From positions 372,001-436,000 of the forward strand of contig NZ_JAFLND010000003.1 in the NCBI RefSeq assembly GCF_017313105.1: a stretch of DNA of 64,000 bases, read 5' to 3'. The stretch is from [Muricauda] lutisoli (nom. illeg.). GTDB taxonomy: Bacteria > Bacteroidota > Bacteroidia > Flavobacteriales > Flavobacteriaceae. The number at the start of each line of letters is the position of its first letter. Positions within the stretch are counted from its first letter, which is position 1. The notes below the pieces were generated by a model. The model was not told where the DNA came from. It ran no database searches and saw only the letters and a list, made by a program, of their open reading frames with translations. Of this stretch, positions 53,673-62,547 are shown piece after piece. The translations under genes were made by a program, and so were the position numbers.

Positions 53673-55772
53673 CTATAATTGTTCCAAAGCCCTTTCGGCA
53701 CTGGCCACAGGGAGTTTGCATGCTCCCTCGATACAGACATAAGTTAATGTTTTTCCAGGTACTGTCCTGTTTTTCAGCAGTTCCAGATGGCCATCTTTTG
53801 CTGATCCTACCAAAATGCTATTGGGAACATACGCCTTTGCCAGCTCTTGACCCATGGACTTGTAATTTTCGCCAAGCACTGCGATTTCATAAAAATTTTG
53901 GTTTTCGAACAGAACCAAATGCAGCCAGTTGGAAAACCCTTGCGCTCTCTTATCAAAATCCTTTTGAACGTTTTTCAACATTTGTTTGGATGCAGCTCCA
54001 TAGGTTTCTTCCGGATAAATCTTATGCATTTTGAACAAGTTAATGGCCATCATGGAATTCGAGGAAGAAATCACATTATCATCGATTTCAATGGTCCTTC
54101 GAATCAAGGAACGGTCTTTGTCCGAGGTGTAAAAGAACATACCCGATTCTTCATCCTGAAAATGTTTTATGGAATAGTCAAGTAGATTTTTGGACAAATC
54201 CAGCCATTTTTCATCAAAAGTTGCTTCGTACAAGGAGAGATACGCATCGATTACGGTGGCATAATCGTCCAAAAAGGCATTGATGGTACTCTTACCTTCC
54301 TTGTGATTTCTGTAAAGTGAATAATCTTCCCGGATCATTTCCCGTTGGATGAATGCTGCATTCTTCAATGCCAGGTCCAAGTACTCTTCTTCGCCCAAAT
54401 ATCGATAGGCATCCACAAGTCCTTTGAGCATCAATCCGTTCCAAGAAGTCAATATTTTATCATCCAGTCTTGGTCTTGGGCGTTTGTTTCTTTCCTTTTT
54501 GAGAAGCGTCAGGTCCGTGTTTATTTTGGCTTTCAACTCTGGAACGGGGATTTGAAATTTTTCAGCAATCTCTTTATCGGATTTGTCCCGTATGAGTACA
54601 TAATTCTCATCTTCCCAATGCCCATAGGAATTGATGTTGTAATATTCTTGGAACACTTCATAATCGTTGCCCAACAGTTGTGTAAGTTCCTCTTTCGTCC
54701 AAACATAGTAGGCACCCTCTTCCAATTTTCCATTTTCGTCCAAACTATCGGCATCCAAAGAGGAATAAAAACCACCGCTTTGGTCCAAAAGCTCTTCTTT
54801 TACAAAAGCCACGGTTTCATTAACAACATCCTTGTACAGGTCATTTTTTGTTACGGCATAGGCTTTCGCATACAAACTTGTCAGTTGACCGTTATCGTAC
54901 AGCATTTTTTCGAAGTGCGGTACATGCCATTTTACATCAACGGCATATCGGGAAAACCCTCCGCCAACATGGTCGTAAACGCCTCCGTAGGCAATACGTG
55001 TGAGCGTAGTGTCCACAAAATCCATAATATCGGGATTGTTGGTTGCGGTGGCATAATGCAATAAAAAATCCCAGTTATTGGGCATCATAAATTTTGGAGC
55101 ACGCTTATGTCCTCCCAAAAACGTATCAAAATATTGTGTCCAATTGTGTATGGAGGCGTCCAATTGTTCTAAAGAATAGAGTTCACTGTCCTTTTCGTTT
55201 TCCACGAGGTTGATGGCATGTAGCCCATTGGCCAAATCACTGGCGTATTGGGTAACCCGCGGTTTGTCCTTTTTGTAAAGCTCAGCGAGTTGTTCCAATG
55301 ATTTTATCCAATTGTCCTTGGGAACATAGGTAGCTCCCCAAAAAGGTCTCCCGTCGGGCAGGGCAACAATGTTAAGGGGCCACCCACCTTGTCCGGATAT
55401 CATTTGTATGGCGTCCATATAGATCTGGTCCACATCCGGCCGTTCCTCACGGTCAATTTTTATGTTGATGAAGTTATCGTTCATCACTTGGGCCACCTGC
55501 TCGTCCTCAAAACATTCCTTTTCCATAACATGGCACCAATGGCAAGCGGCATATCCAATACTGATGAGAAGAAGCTTATCTTCCTTTTGGGCCCTTTCCA
55601 GTACTTCGGGATGCCATGCTTCCCAATTCACGGGGTTATGGGCGTGTTGTAAAAGGTATGGGCTTGTCTCGTGGATTAGGTCATTGGTATGTTTATGGCT
55701 CACTTCGTCGGATTTTTTTTTGCAACTTAAGGCTGCTGTTAAAACTAGTATGAAGAAAAGTACTTTTTTCAT
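53673..55772 (-). CDS. DUF255 thioredoxin-domain lipoprotein (YyaL/SSP411-like)
   Basis: The ATG at 55772 starts a lipoprotein signal (MKKVLFFILVLTAALSC, lipobox LSC, Cys17), giving 699 residues. An open frame back to 55853 is rejected because it crosses the dodecin terminator. The N-terminal DUF255 thioredoxin domain has CHWC (77-80) in ISIGYAACHWCHVMEKECF, then DREERPDVDQIYMDAIQMISGQGGWPLNI. The rest is an alpha/alpha-toroid glycosidase-like domain (YGGVYDHVGGGFSRYAVD; KILTSWNGLMLKGLVDAYRYLG). Homologues (YyaL, spermatogenesis-associated protein 20) have no settled function. Membrane-anchored export is the notable feature, since many family members look cytoplasmic. Confidence 0.88.
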   Translation of the reverse strand: MKKVLFFILVLTAALSCKKKSDEVSHKHTNDLIHETSPYLLQHAHNPVNWEAWHPEVLERAQKEDKLLLISIGYAACHWCHVMEKECFEDEQVAQVMNDNFINIKIDREERPDVDQIYMDAIQMISGQGGWPLNIVALPDGRPFWGATYVPKDNWIKSLEQLAELYKKDKPRVTQYASDLANGLHAINLVENEKDSELYSLEQLDASIHNWTQYFDTFLGGHKRAPKFMMPNNWDFLLHYATATNNPDIMDFVDTTLTRIAYGGVYDHVGGGFSRYAVDVKWHVPHFEKMLYDNGQLTSLYAKAYAVTKNDLYKDVVNETVAFVKEELLDQSGGFYSSLDADSLDENGKLEEGAYYVWTKEELTQLLGNDYEVFQEYYNINSYGHWEDENYVLIRDKSDKEIAEKFQIPVPELKAKINTDLTLLKKERNKRPRPRLDDKILTSWNGLMLKGLVDAYRYLGEEEYLDLALKNAAFIQREMIREDYSLYRNHKEGKSTINAFLDDYATVIDAYLSLYEATFDEKWLDLSKNLLDYSIKHFQDEESGMFFYTSDKDRSLIRRTIEIDDNVISSSNSMMAINLFKMHKIYPEETYGAASKQMLKNVQKDFDKRAQGFSNWLHLVLFENQNFYEIAVLGENYKSMGQELAKAYVPNSILVGSAKDGHLELLKNRTVPGKTLTYVCIEGACKLPVASAERALEQL

Positions 55773-55793
55773 TACCTCATTATGTTTAAGCAT

Positions 55794-55821
55794 AAAAAAA
55801 TGCGTCCGTTCGGGACGCATT
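55794..55821 (-). terminator. Terminator of dodecin gene
   Basis: On the minus strand AATGCGTCC, a 5-base loop, GGACGCATT, followed by T7. It lies between dodecin and the lipoprotein gene, both leftward, so the latter needs read-through or its own promoter. Confidence 0.88.
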
Positions 55822-55839
55822 CTCTTTTCTTTCATTCTT

Positions 55840-56040
55840 TTACTGTACTTCAAAGGTGATTTTTACGTTTACCCTATAGTCATCAATTTTTCCATCTTTT
55901 ACAGTGGCACTTTGCTCATTGATGTAGATGGAACGAATGTTTTTAACTGATTTTGAAGCTTGTTCCAATGCTTTGTTGGTCGCGTCTTCCCAACTTTTGT
56001 TGGAATTCGCCAATACTTCGATAACTTTTAAAACTGCCAT
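55840..56040 (-). CDS. Dodecin-family flavin-binding protein
   Basis: The 66 residues match dodecin: VLKVIEVLANSNKSWEDATNKALEQASKSVKNIRSIYINEQSATVKDGKIDDYRVNVKITFEV. Dodecins assemble as hollow dodecamers that bind and sequester flavins. Length and the strand-helix-strand-strand order fit exactly. The Trp for flavin stacking may be SW20-type (NKSWEDA) and not the later position of the archaeal protein. It is a single gene followed by a strong terminator. Confidence 0.93.
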   Translation of the reverse strand: MAVLKVIEVLANSNKSWEDATNKALEQASKSVKNIRSIYINEQSATVKDGKIDDYRVNVKITFEVQ

Positions 56041-56112
56041 GGTTAATGTGTTTTTTTGATTCCCTAAAATTTAACAATTTTTGATGGGAAAATGGCAGTA
56101 AAATCAAGTTAA

Positions 56113-57009
56113 TTAACCGTTTAGGGCAACAACCTCTTTGATTTTTTCACCCATCATGTTCTTTAGCATGGTTTCGATTCCGTTTTTCAAAGTGAAAGTA
56201 GAGGATGGGCAACCGCTACAGGCACCTTGGAGGATTACGCTCACCGTTCCGCTTTCCTCTTCGTACGACTGGAAAAGAATGTTACCTCCATCACCTGCAA
56301 CCGCCGGTTTTACATATTCTTCCAAAATATCTATGATTTGGAGCGATGTATCATCGTAATCCGTGCCAGCCTTGTTTTGCTCTACGGTTTCCTTGCTTTT
56401 TTGAATGGCTTCCGCCGTCACAACATCTTTGCCATCGGCCAGATAGTCCCTAATAAATTCTCGGAGTTGCATATTGATTTCTTCCCAATCGGCTACTTCA
56501 TATTTAGTTACGGAAACATAGTTTTCGTCCATAAACACCTCCTTAACAAAAGGAAGGTGGAACAGTTCCATCGCTAAAGGCGATTCTTTTGCCTCATCGA
56601 TGTTCTTGAACTCGTAGGTGCTGGGTACGATTTTTTTGTTGGATACGAACTTCATTACCGCAGGGTTGGGCGTTACCTCGGCGTAAACTGTAATGGGTTG
56701 CTTCTTTTTCACATCCTCTTCGTTTACCACGGGTTCCCCTGCATTGAGGTACTCCACCAGTTGTTGGGCCACTTCGTCCTTTACATCCTCCCATTCTACA
56801 ATGTCGAACCTTTCCAAAGCCACAAAATTGCTTGCAATGTAAACGGTCTTTACAAACGGAAGGTAGAAAAGTTGTTGGGCCAGTGGCGAATTTTTGGCCT
56901 CGTCTATATTTTTATATTCGTAGTTGCCCTTTACCAAAAAATGGTTGGCTTCCAATTTAATGATTTTGGGGTTGTTGGTCGAAACTATCGTGATATTGTA
57001 CTCTTTCAT
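56113..57009 (-). CDS. Nfu-type iron-sulfur scaffold with duplicated N-terminal domain
   Basis: The 298 residues carry two copies of the Nfu N-terminal domain (about 5-85, with YKNIDEAKNSPLAQQLFYLPFVKTVYI; about 110-190, with FKNIDEAKESPLAMELFHLPFVKEVFM) and a C-terminal NifU domain with GACSGCPSST (C264, C267) followed by FTLKNGIETMLK. The C-terminal CxxC binds a 4Fe-4S cluster for transfer to apoproteins. The doubled N-terminal domain is the distinguishing feature. It has a strong promoter upstream and is divergent from the PorP/SprF-like gene. Confidence 0.93.
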   Translation of the reverse strand: MKEYNITIVSTNNPKIIKLEANHFLVKGNYEYKNIDEAKNSPLAQQLFYLPFVKTVYIASNFVALERFDIVEWEDVKDEVAQQLVEYLNAGEPVVNEEDVKKKQPITVYAEVTPNPAVMKFVSNKKIVPSTYEFKNIDEAKESPLAMELFHLPFVKEVFMDENYVSVTKYEVADWEEINMQLREFIRDYLADGKDVVTAEAIQKSKETVEQNKAGTDYDDTSLQIIDILEEYVKPAVAGDGGNILFQSYEEESGTVSVILQGACSGCPSSTFTLKNGIETMLKNMMGEKIKEVVALNG

Positions 57010-57024
57010 CTTGAATATTTAATG

Positions 57025-57057
57025 CAAAAATACCAATAGTTCAGATGCGTAGCAAAA
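57025..57057 (-). promoter_or_regulatory. Promoter of the nfu gene
   Basis: On the minus strand TTTTG (57053-57057), a 20-base spacer and TATTTTTG (57025-57032), 15 bases before the start codon. This is an excellent consensus match. Confidence 0.72.
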
Positions 57058-57133
57058 TATTATAATAATGTATGCGGCTTTCCGTTATCTTATTGTTTTA
57101 TTGTAGTGAACAACCATTAGCCCCATCCGTCAC

Positions 57134-58129
57134 ATGAGACGCATCTTAACCTCAATTATTATAACCCTGTTTTTTGGAAGTATGGCCAAGGCACAGGAGG
57201 GAATCCCAGTGTATTTTGACTACTTGGCGGACAATTATTATTTGGTCTATCCATCCATGGCAGGTATTGCAGAGGGCACCAAAATTCGTCTTACGGCCAG
57301 AAAACAATGGTTTAATGTGGACGAGGCACCTAGCCTGCAAACATTGAATATAAATTCCAGGGTAGGTGAGCGCAGTGGAATAGGGGGTATACTTTTTAAC
57401 GATTCCAATGGTTACCATTCGCAAACCGGCTTCAAAGCTACCTATGCGCACCATCTTCAATTAGGGGGCGATTTTAGGACGCTCAACCAGCTGTCTTTTG
57501 GTTTAAGTGCGGGCGTTATTTTGAGTAGTTTGGACGAAACAGAATTTAGATCTGTAATTCCAGACCCTGTGGTGACCGGGGTAAAAAACACTACCAGTTA
57601 TTTTAACATGGATCTTGGTGTTTCCTACAACTTGTTCGAATTCTATGCCCATGCTGCCGTTCTTAATATTTTGGGTACTGGACGAGACCTGTACACAGCT
57701 GCTGAGTTTGATAACTTAAGGAGGTACTTGTTCTCCGTGGGATATGTTTTTGGCAGGGAAACAAGAATAGAACCATCCATTTTGTTTCAGATGACGGACT
57801 TTACCAAAGAGAAGACCGTGGACCTGAACGCTAAGGTATACCGCGATGTAAGTTTTGGAACAGTATGGGCAGGATTGTCCTATCGTCGCAGTTTTGATGG
57901 GGCACAATTTCAATCCAATGGTCAATTTGGTGAGCAACGACTGCAATTATTCACACCGATTATTGGGGTGAATGTGAACAGGTTTATGTTCTCTTACAAT
58001 TACTCCTATCAATCGGGCGATATTCGTTTTGATAATGGTGGTTTTCATCAGATCACCTTGGGTTACGAATTTGGACAGAACGATCAAGGAAAACGATATG
58101 ATTGCTATTGTCCTGCTGCCAATAATTAA
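57134..58129 (+). CDS. PorP/SprF-family outer-membrane protein
   Basis: The 331 residues begin with a signal peptide (MRRILTSIIITLFFGSMAKA) and continue as a PorP/SprF-type barrel: YLVYPSMAGIAEGTKIRLTARKQWFNVDEAPSLQTLNINSR, the GIGGILFNDSNGYHSQTGF segment, and GFHQITLGYEFGQN. Such proteins work with type IX secretion, SprF for instance in export of the adhesin SprB. This copy has no large adhesin gene beside it, so its partner is unknown. It ends with a short Cys-containing tail (YDCYCPAANN). Confidence 0.88.
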   Translation: MRRILTSIIITLFFGSMAKAQEGIPVYFDYLADNYYLVYPSMAGIAEGTKIRLTARKQWFNVDEAPSLQTLNINSRVGERSGIGGILFNDSNGYHSQTGFKATYAHHLQLGGDFRTLNQLSFGLSAGVILSSLDETEFRSVIPDPVVTGVKNTTSYFNMDLGVSYNLFEFYAHAAVLNILGTGRDLYTAAEFDNLRRYLFSVGYVFGRETRIEPSILFQMTDFTKEKTVDLNAKVYRDVSFGTVWAGLSYRRSFDGAQFQSNGQFGEQRLQLFTPIIGVNVNRFMFSYNYSYQSGDIRFDNGGFHQITLGYEFGQNDQGKRYDCYCPAANN

Positions 58130-58161
58130 AATGGCCCACCGATATCGATGGACCATTTAGA
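58130..58161. terminator. Possible imperfect terminator between convergent genes
   Basis: AATGGCCCACCGAT pairs with ATCGATGGACCATT apart from two mismatches, between the porP-like gene and the leftward vWA gene. The loop must open from the stem's centre and the T tract is only three bases long, so it is weak. Confidence 0.35.
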
Positions 58162-58182
58162 ATCAGCTGTTCAACAATACCA

Positions 58183-59352
58183 CTAATCCCAGGTAAAATT
58201 TTTCCTGGAGGCCTGAGCCTTTATGGCCGATAGCATGGCATTTTCAAGCTCTCCCATTTCCTCTTTTTGATGCTCGGCAATATAAACTTCACGTTTGGCA
58301 TTGAGTTCCTGTATCTTTTGTTGGATTTCTTCCCGTTCCGTTTTCTTTTGTTTGATGTAGGTCATAATTTCAATTTCGGATTTTCCTTGGAGTTCTTTCG
58401 GCAGGTCTGCGTCCTTTAATTCTGAGATGACGACTTCGTCAGCCTCTGCCGCATCCACCAAGTCCCATTGTGAATTTTTGTACAACCTTGAACTTTTGCT
58501 CACAGCTCGTTTAACCGCAACGGCCTCTTCTAGATTTGCCGCATTGGCATCCTGGGCATATTGTAGTTCTTTCTTTCGCATGCCCATGGAACCATAGGAA
58601 ATGTAGGTGTTGTTCAATTTTGAATTCAGACGGATGATAATGTCATCATATGGAGTGTGTATATGTACAACGTGCCTATTATGGTCAATGGCCATGTACT
58701 CACCGCCAGTGAGCATGGCGCCTTTTTTCCACAAAGTGGAAATACCCTGCTCATAATTACCGCAAAAAATCGTGTTTACGATAATATCCTTTTCCTTGGC
58801 ATTGGTCGCTGCATCCCTAAAATCCAGTTTTCCTTGAGTAAATGGTTCATTCCCGGCAATGAAGATCATTTTAAGGTCATCCGCGTTTTTGCCCCAATCC
58901 AATTGCTTTAACGAAGTGTGGATTACTTGTCCACAATATTCCTCGCCTCCGTTGGTAGTAAGTGAAAAAAGCTTTTCCGATATCTCATCCAAGTCGTTAC
59001 TGAAACCCAAAACCTGCCTTATGTAACCTTCTTGGGACGAAAGATTGTCGTTTCCGTACTCGTAAAGGGCAATTTGAAGGGATGGTCGCGCATTGGTGCC
59101 GCATTTGGCATGGGTAAATTCGTTTACAATGTCCCATAATTGTGCCTTGGCCTGATTGATGAGTCCATCCATGCTGTTGCTGGTATCCAACAACAAGGCG
59201 ATCTTAACAAATTGTTCTTTGGTCTTTTTACTGGCATGTGGGGTGATCAATGTAGTTTTTTCTTTGGTGTGGGCCTTGAGGTTGCAGCCATAGGAAGTAC
59301 CGGTCATAAACAACAAAAGTGCTGAGCCCAGTATGTAATTGATATGTTTCAT
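58183..59352 (-). CDS. Exported von Willebrand A-domain protein
   Basis: The 389 residues start with a signal peptide that may be a lipoprotein type (LLFMTGTSYGC). The vWA domain holds the MIDAS motif DTSNSM in FVKIALLLDTSNSMDGLINQAK, a conserved Thr in SLTTNGGEEYCG and the D in LKMIFIAGNEPFT. A helical, charged C-terminal half (about 270-389, with long coiled-coil stretches KKTEREEIQQKIQELNAK) follows. It probably binds a protein partner with metal in the periplasm. It is not in an obvious operon with an AAA MoxR gene, which many vWA proteins accompany. Confidence 0.82.
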   Translation of the reverse strand: MKHINYILGSALLLFMTGTSYGCNLKAHTKEKTTLITPHASKKTKEQFVKIALLLDTSNSMDGLINQAKAQLWDIVNEFTHAKCGTNARPSLQIALYEYGNDNLSSQEGYIRQVLGFSNDLDEISEKLFSLTTNGGEEYCGQVIHTSLKQLDWGKNADDLKMIFIAGNEPFTQGKLDFRDAATNAKEKDIIVNTIFCGNYEQGISTLWKKGAMLTGGEYMAIDHNRHVVHIHTPYDDIIIRLNSKLNNTYISYGSMGMRKKELQYAQDANAANLEEAVAVKRAVSKSSRLYKNSQWDLVDAAEADEVVISELKDADLPKELQGKSEIEIMTYIKQKKTEREEIQQKIQELNAKREVYIAEHQKEEMGELENAMLSAIKAQASRKNFTWD

Positions 59353-59540
59353 GATGCAATAATTTTTAATGTTGAGGTAAATCTATCGGCAACTTTCGGC
59401 AAAAAAAATCCAGAATGAGTGAAAGGAGGGTTAAAATGAGCAACTGATACCTGCAACTTCGTAATCCGGGAAAATCAGCATGTTTTTTCGTGAAAATCAA
59501 TAACAGGTCATTTTTTAAAATAGTATGTTTACCTATAGTT

Positions 59541-61760
59541 ATGGTGAAAAAGGCTTACATAGTATTATTGTTGCTGTTAACGTCCTTGGGTACCTTGGCG
59601 CAAGTTGGAAATGCCAGGGCAGAAATGGAAATAAAGGGTTCCGTGAAGGGAATGGAGAGCCGTGCACCCATTTCCGGGGTACAAGTCACTACGGATAAGG
59701 GCGCGTACACTACAACCAATGCCTTAGGAGAATTTAAAATAAAGGCGGCAATAGGAGACCTGTTGATTTTTGAAGGCACCGAGTTGGAAACCGTGCGTTA
59801 TCGAATCAAATCAGATGAAGATGTGGATGTGCTCGTAAAGGGCTATGAAGCCACAGCTTCTTCCCGTAAGCAAAAGCGCGAAGCACCCCCATCCAGAAAT
59901 AGTTTGATGGACCATCAGCGCTTTTTGGATTCGGCCAATTTTTATAAAAAGACCGATTTTGAGAAAAGCATCGATTTTATTGCCCAATCCATGGAATCTC
60001 TGGGTAACTCTGGTAATAAAAGGGAGCTATCCTCTTCTTTAAGGGCACTTGGTGAAATTTATATGTTTCACAAGCAGTACGATTTGGCCATCACCAACCT
60101 TAAGGATGCCTTGGCTGCGCAAAAGTCCAACAAAACCGAGTTGTTGTTGGGTCAGGCGTATGTGTTGAATGACGATCATGAAAATGCAATAGCTGTTTTA
60201 GAACCTTTGGTGGCAGTTAAAAACATGGTTCCCTATCAGCGGATAGAACTTTATGAAGCTTTAGGTGACGCCAATAAAGGGCTCTCAAACCTAAAACGGG
60301 CCCAGGAATATTATCAAGAAGGACTTCTTATTGCTGAAAAAAATCAAATCCCTCCAAAGGAGATTGATCTGAGTTCGAAGATAGCAGATGTATTTGCCAG
60401 TGAGGACAGAGTGATCGAGGCCGAAGGTTTTTATCAAAACTCTTTGGACCTTTCCAAAAAAGTGGCGCCGGAAAGACTGATTCAGGAAAGTGAAAAAGTG
60501 GCTGATTTTTACAATCAAAAAAGTCGCTACAATGATGAGATCCAGCTCCGTAAAAAAAACTTGAATGAACTGAATTCGCTTGCCAGACCGGGAGTGGCTT
60601 CTGTGGACCAAGGAATTTCACTAACCAGGGATACCATTACCTCACAGCGCATCAACTATAAAATAGCCAATGCCTATATTGCCCAAGATAAGTTGGACGA
60701 GGCCATTCCTTACCTTGAAAAGAGTATTGTGGAAGCGGATAAGGACGATGATTTGGTGGTGCAAAAGGATGCGACACGAAAATTATCCGAAGTGTACAAG
60801 AATAAAGGAGATTATACCAAGGCTTTGGAGTCTTATCAGGATTATGTAGCTGTGGTAGATAGCCTGTACGTAAGAAAGGAGCAGGAAATATCGAGAGCAG
60901 CCCGCTTTAACCGAGAGATCGCAAATACACAGAACCGAATCTCGAGCTTGGAACAAGAAAGAGAACTCAGTCAAAGTAAATACAGCTTGGCGGTAACGGA
61001 ACAGCAGTTGTACGAGGAGACCAGCAAGCGCCAAAAGTGGATCATTTATTCGTTGATATTTGGAATTGCCTCACTGGCACTCACGGCATTTTTGTACTAC
61101 CGAAGCAACAAACAGCAAAAACTGGCGAACAACCTGTTGGCATTGAAATCGCTGCGTACACAGATGAACCCCCATTTTATTTTTAACGCGCTCAACTCTG
61201 TGAACAATTACATTGCCAAGAGCGATGAACGAAGTGCCAATCGTTTTTTAAGCGAGTTCTCGGTGCTTATGCGCAGTGTGTTGGAGAATTCCGAAGAGGA
61301 CTTTATCCCTTTGGCGAAAGAATTGGAGTTGCTGGAACTTTATGTGAAACTGGAACATTCCCGCTTCTCCGAAAAGTTTGATTATGAAATTGAGGTGGAT
61401 GAAAAAATCGATATTGATGCTTTCCATATTCCGCCCATGTTACTTCAGCCGTATATCGAAAACGCCATTTGGCATGGCTTGCGCTACAAGGATGAGAAAG
61501 GATTTTTAAAGATCAAAGTAAGGCAGCTAACCAAGGATATGCTCGAAATCTGTATTGAGGACAACGGTATTGGAAGAAAAAAATCGGCCGCGTTGAAGAC
61601 GGCCAATCAGAAAAAACAGAAGTCCAAAGGAATGGGTAACATTCAAAAACGAATCCGAATTTTGAACGACATGTACAAAAATAGGGTGGAGGTATCCATT
61701 TCCGATTTAAATAACGACCAAACGGGTACGCGGGTATCCCTAAGACTCAAAAAACAATAA
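59541..61760 (+). CDS. LytS-type sensor histidine kinase with CarboxypepD-reg-like domain and TPRs
   Basis: The ATG at 59541 starts a signal peptide (MVKKAYIVLLLLLTSLGTLAQ), giving 739 residues; a GTG at 59490 is open but dilutes it. A carboxypeptidase-regulatory-like domain (IKGSVKGMESRAPISGVQVTTDKGAYTTTNALGEFKIKA) is followed by TPR helices (about 110-440), a coiled coil (about 455-505), a membrane helix (WIIYSLIFGIASLALTAFLYY) and the His_kinase domain with H545 in MNPHFIFNALNSVNNYI. The HATPase shows LQPYIENAIWHGL, DNGIGRKKS and KGMGNIQKRI. It senses something in the periplasm and phosphorylates the regulator that overlaps it by one base. Confidence 0.93.
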   Translation: MVKKAYIVLLLLLTSLGTLAQVGNARAEMEIKGSVKGMESRAPISGVQVTTDKGAYTTTNALGEFKIKAAIGDLLIFEGTELETVRYRIKSDEDVDVLVKGYEATASSRKQKREAPPSRNSLMDHQRFLDSANFYKKTDFEKSIDFIAQSMESLGNSGNKRELSSSLRALGEIYMFHKQYDLAITNLKDALAAQKSNKTELLLGQAYVLNDDHENAIAVLEPLVAVKNMVPYQRIELYEALGDANKGLSNLKRAQEYYQEGLLIAEKNQIPPKEIDLSSKIADVFASEDRVIEAEGFYQNSLDLSKKVAPERLIQESEKVADFYNQKSRYNDEIQLRKKNLNELNSLARPGVASVDQGISLTRDTITSQRINYKIANAYIAQDKLDEAIPYLEKSIVEADKDDDLVVQKDATRKLSEVYKNKGDYTKALESYQDYVAVVDSLYVRKEQEISRAARFNREIANTQNRISSLEQERELSQSKYSLAVTEQQLYEETSKRQKWIIYSLIFGIASLALTAFLYYRSNKQQKLANNLLALKSLRTQMNPHFIFNALNSVNNYIAKSDERSANRFLSEFSVLMRSVLENSEEDFIPLAKELELLELYVKLEHSRFSEKFDYEIEVDEKIDIDAFHIPPMLLQPYIENAIWHGLRYKDEKGFLKIKVRQLTKDMLEICIEDNGIGRKKSAALKTANQKKQKSKGMGNIQKRIRILNDMYKNRVEVSISDLNNDQTGTRVSLRLKKQ

Positions 61761-62491
61761 TGGAACTCAAAGCGGTCATTGTGGAAGATGAAGCCAATAG
61801 CAGGGAAATCCTTCGGAACTACTTGGCGAAATACTGTGAAAATATCACCTTGCTTGGCGAGGGCGCCACTATTGAAGAAGGTTTGGTTCAAATCAAAAAA
61901 CAGCATCCGGACCTGGTGTTTTTGGATGTGGAGATGCCATTTGGCAATGCGTTTGACCTGTTGGACCAGATTCCAGATCGTACTTTTGAGACTATTTTCG
62001 TCACGGCTTATAATCAGTATGCCATGGATGCGCTAAACCATCATGCTGCTTATTATTTGATGAAGCCCATCAATATTGATGAATTGATCAAGGCAGTGGA
62101 TTATGTAAGGGCCATTAAGGAAAAGGAAAATGCCTTGGAAGGACAAGTACTACAGGCCCGACCTGCTCGGGCAGAAGGTAAAATAACATTGCCTCAGCAA
62201 GATGGTTTTCAAGTGCTGGATGTGTCCGATATCTATTTCTGCAAAGCAGATGACAACTATACCGAAATCTATCTCGAAAAGAAAAAAATCGTGGTGAGCA
62301 AAACACTAAAGTATTTTGAAGAGGCCTTACAGTCCTATTCTTTTGCTCGTATCCATAAATCGTATTTGGTAAACGTAACCGAAGTGGTGAAATATAAAAA
62401 AGGAAAAGGAGGCAGTGTGGTGCTGTCCAACGGCAAGGAACTTTCCGTGTCCGCATCCAAAAAAGCCGATCTATTGTCGTATTTTCAATAA
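61760..62491 (+). CDS. LytTR-family response regulator
   Basis: The 243 residues contain a receiver domain with phospho-acceptor Asp56 (DLVFLDVEMPFG), Lys in the KPI motif (YLMKPINIDELIKAV), and a C-terminal LytTR DNA-binding domain (about 140-240: VLDVSDIYFCKADDNYTEIYLEKKKIVVSKTLKYFEEAL, then FARIHKSYLVNVTEV). Its ATG shares an A with the kinase stop codon (TAATG), so the two are translated together. The regulated genes cannot be named. Confidence 0.96.
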   Translation: MELKAVIVEDEANSREILRNYLAKYCENITLLGEGATIEEGLVQIKKQHPDLVFLDVEMPFGNAFDLLDQIPDRTFETIFVTAYNQYAMDALNHHAAYYLMKPINIDELIKAVDYVRAIKEKENALEGQVLQARPARAEGKITLPQQDGFQVLDVSDIYFCKADDNYTEIYLEKKKIVVSKTLKYFEEALQSYSFARIHKSYLVNVTEVVKYKKGKGGSVVLSNGKELSVSASKKADLLSYFQ

Positions 62492-62547
62492 ATGGTCACA
62501 CCGACCATGGTCGAATATGCTTTAATAAAAATTTAAAATTCATTTCA

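Noticed and set aside
53847-55064. Long open frames on the plus strand opposite the DUF255 gene (up to 239 codons)
   Set aside because: They are antisense shadows of a well-conserved gene, rich in His, Phe and Ile runs without any domain pattern.
55773-55853. An N-terminal extension of the DUF255 lipoprotein gene
   Set aside because: It would run through the dodecin terminator and its bases code for a basic, non-signal stretch; the lipobox-containing start at 55772 is better.
62492-62508. Hairpin ATGGTC-ACACC-GACCAT after the response regulator
   Set aside because: Six-base stem without a T tract; too weak to call a terminator.
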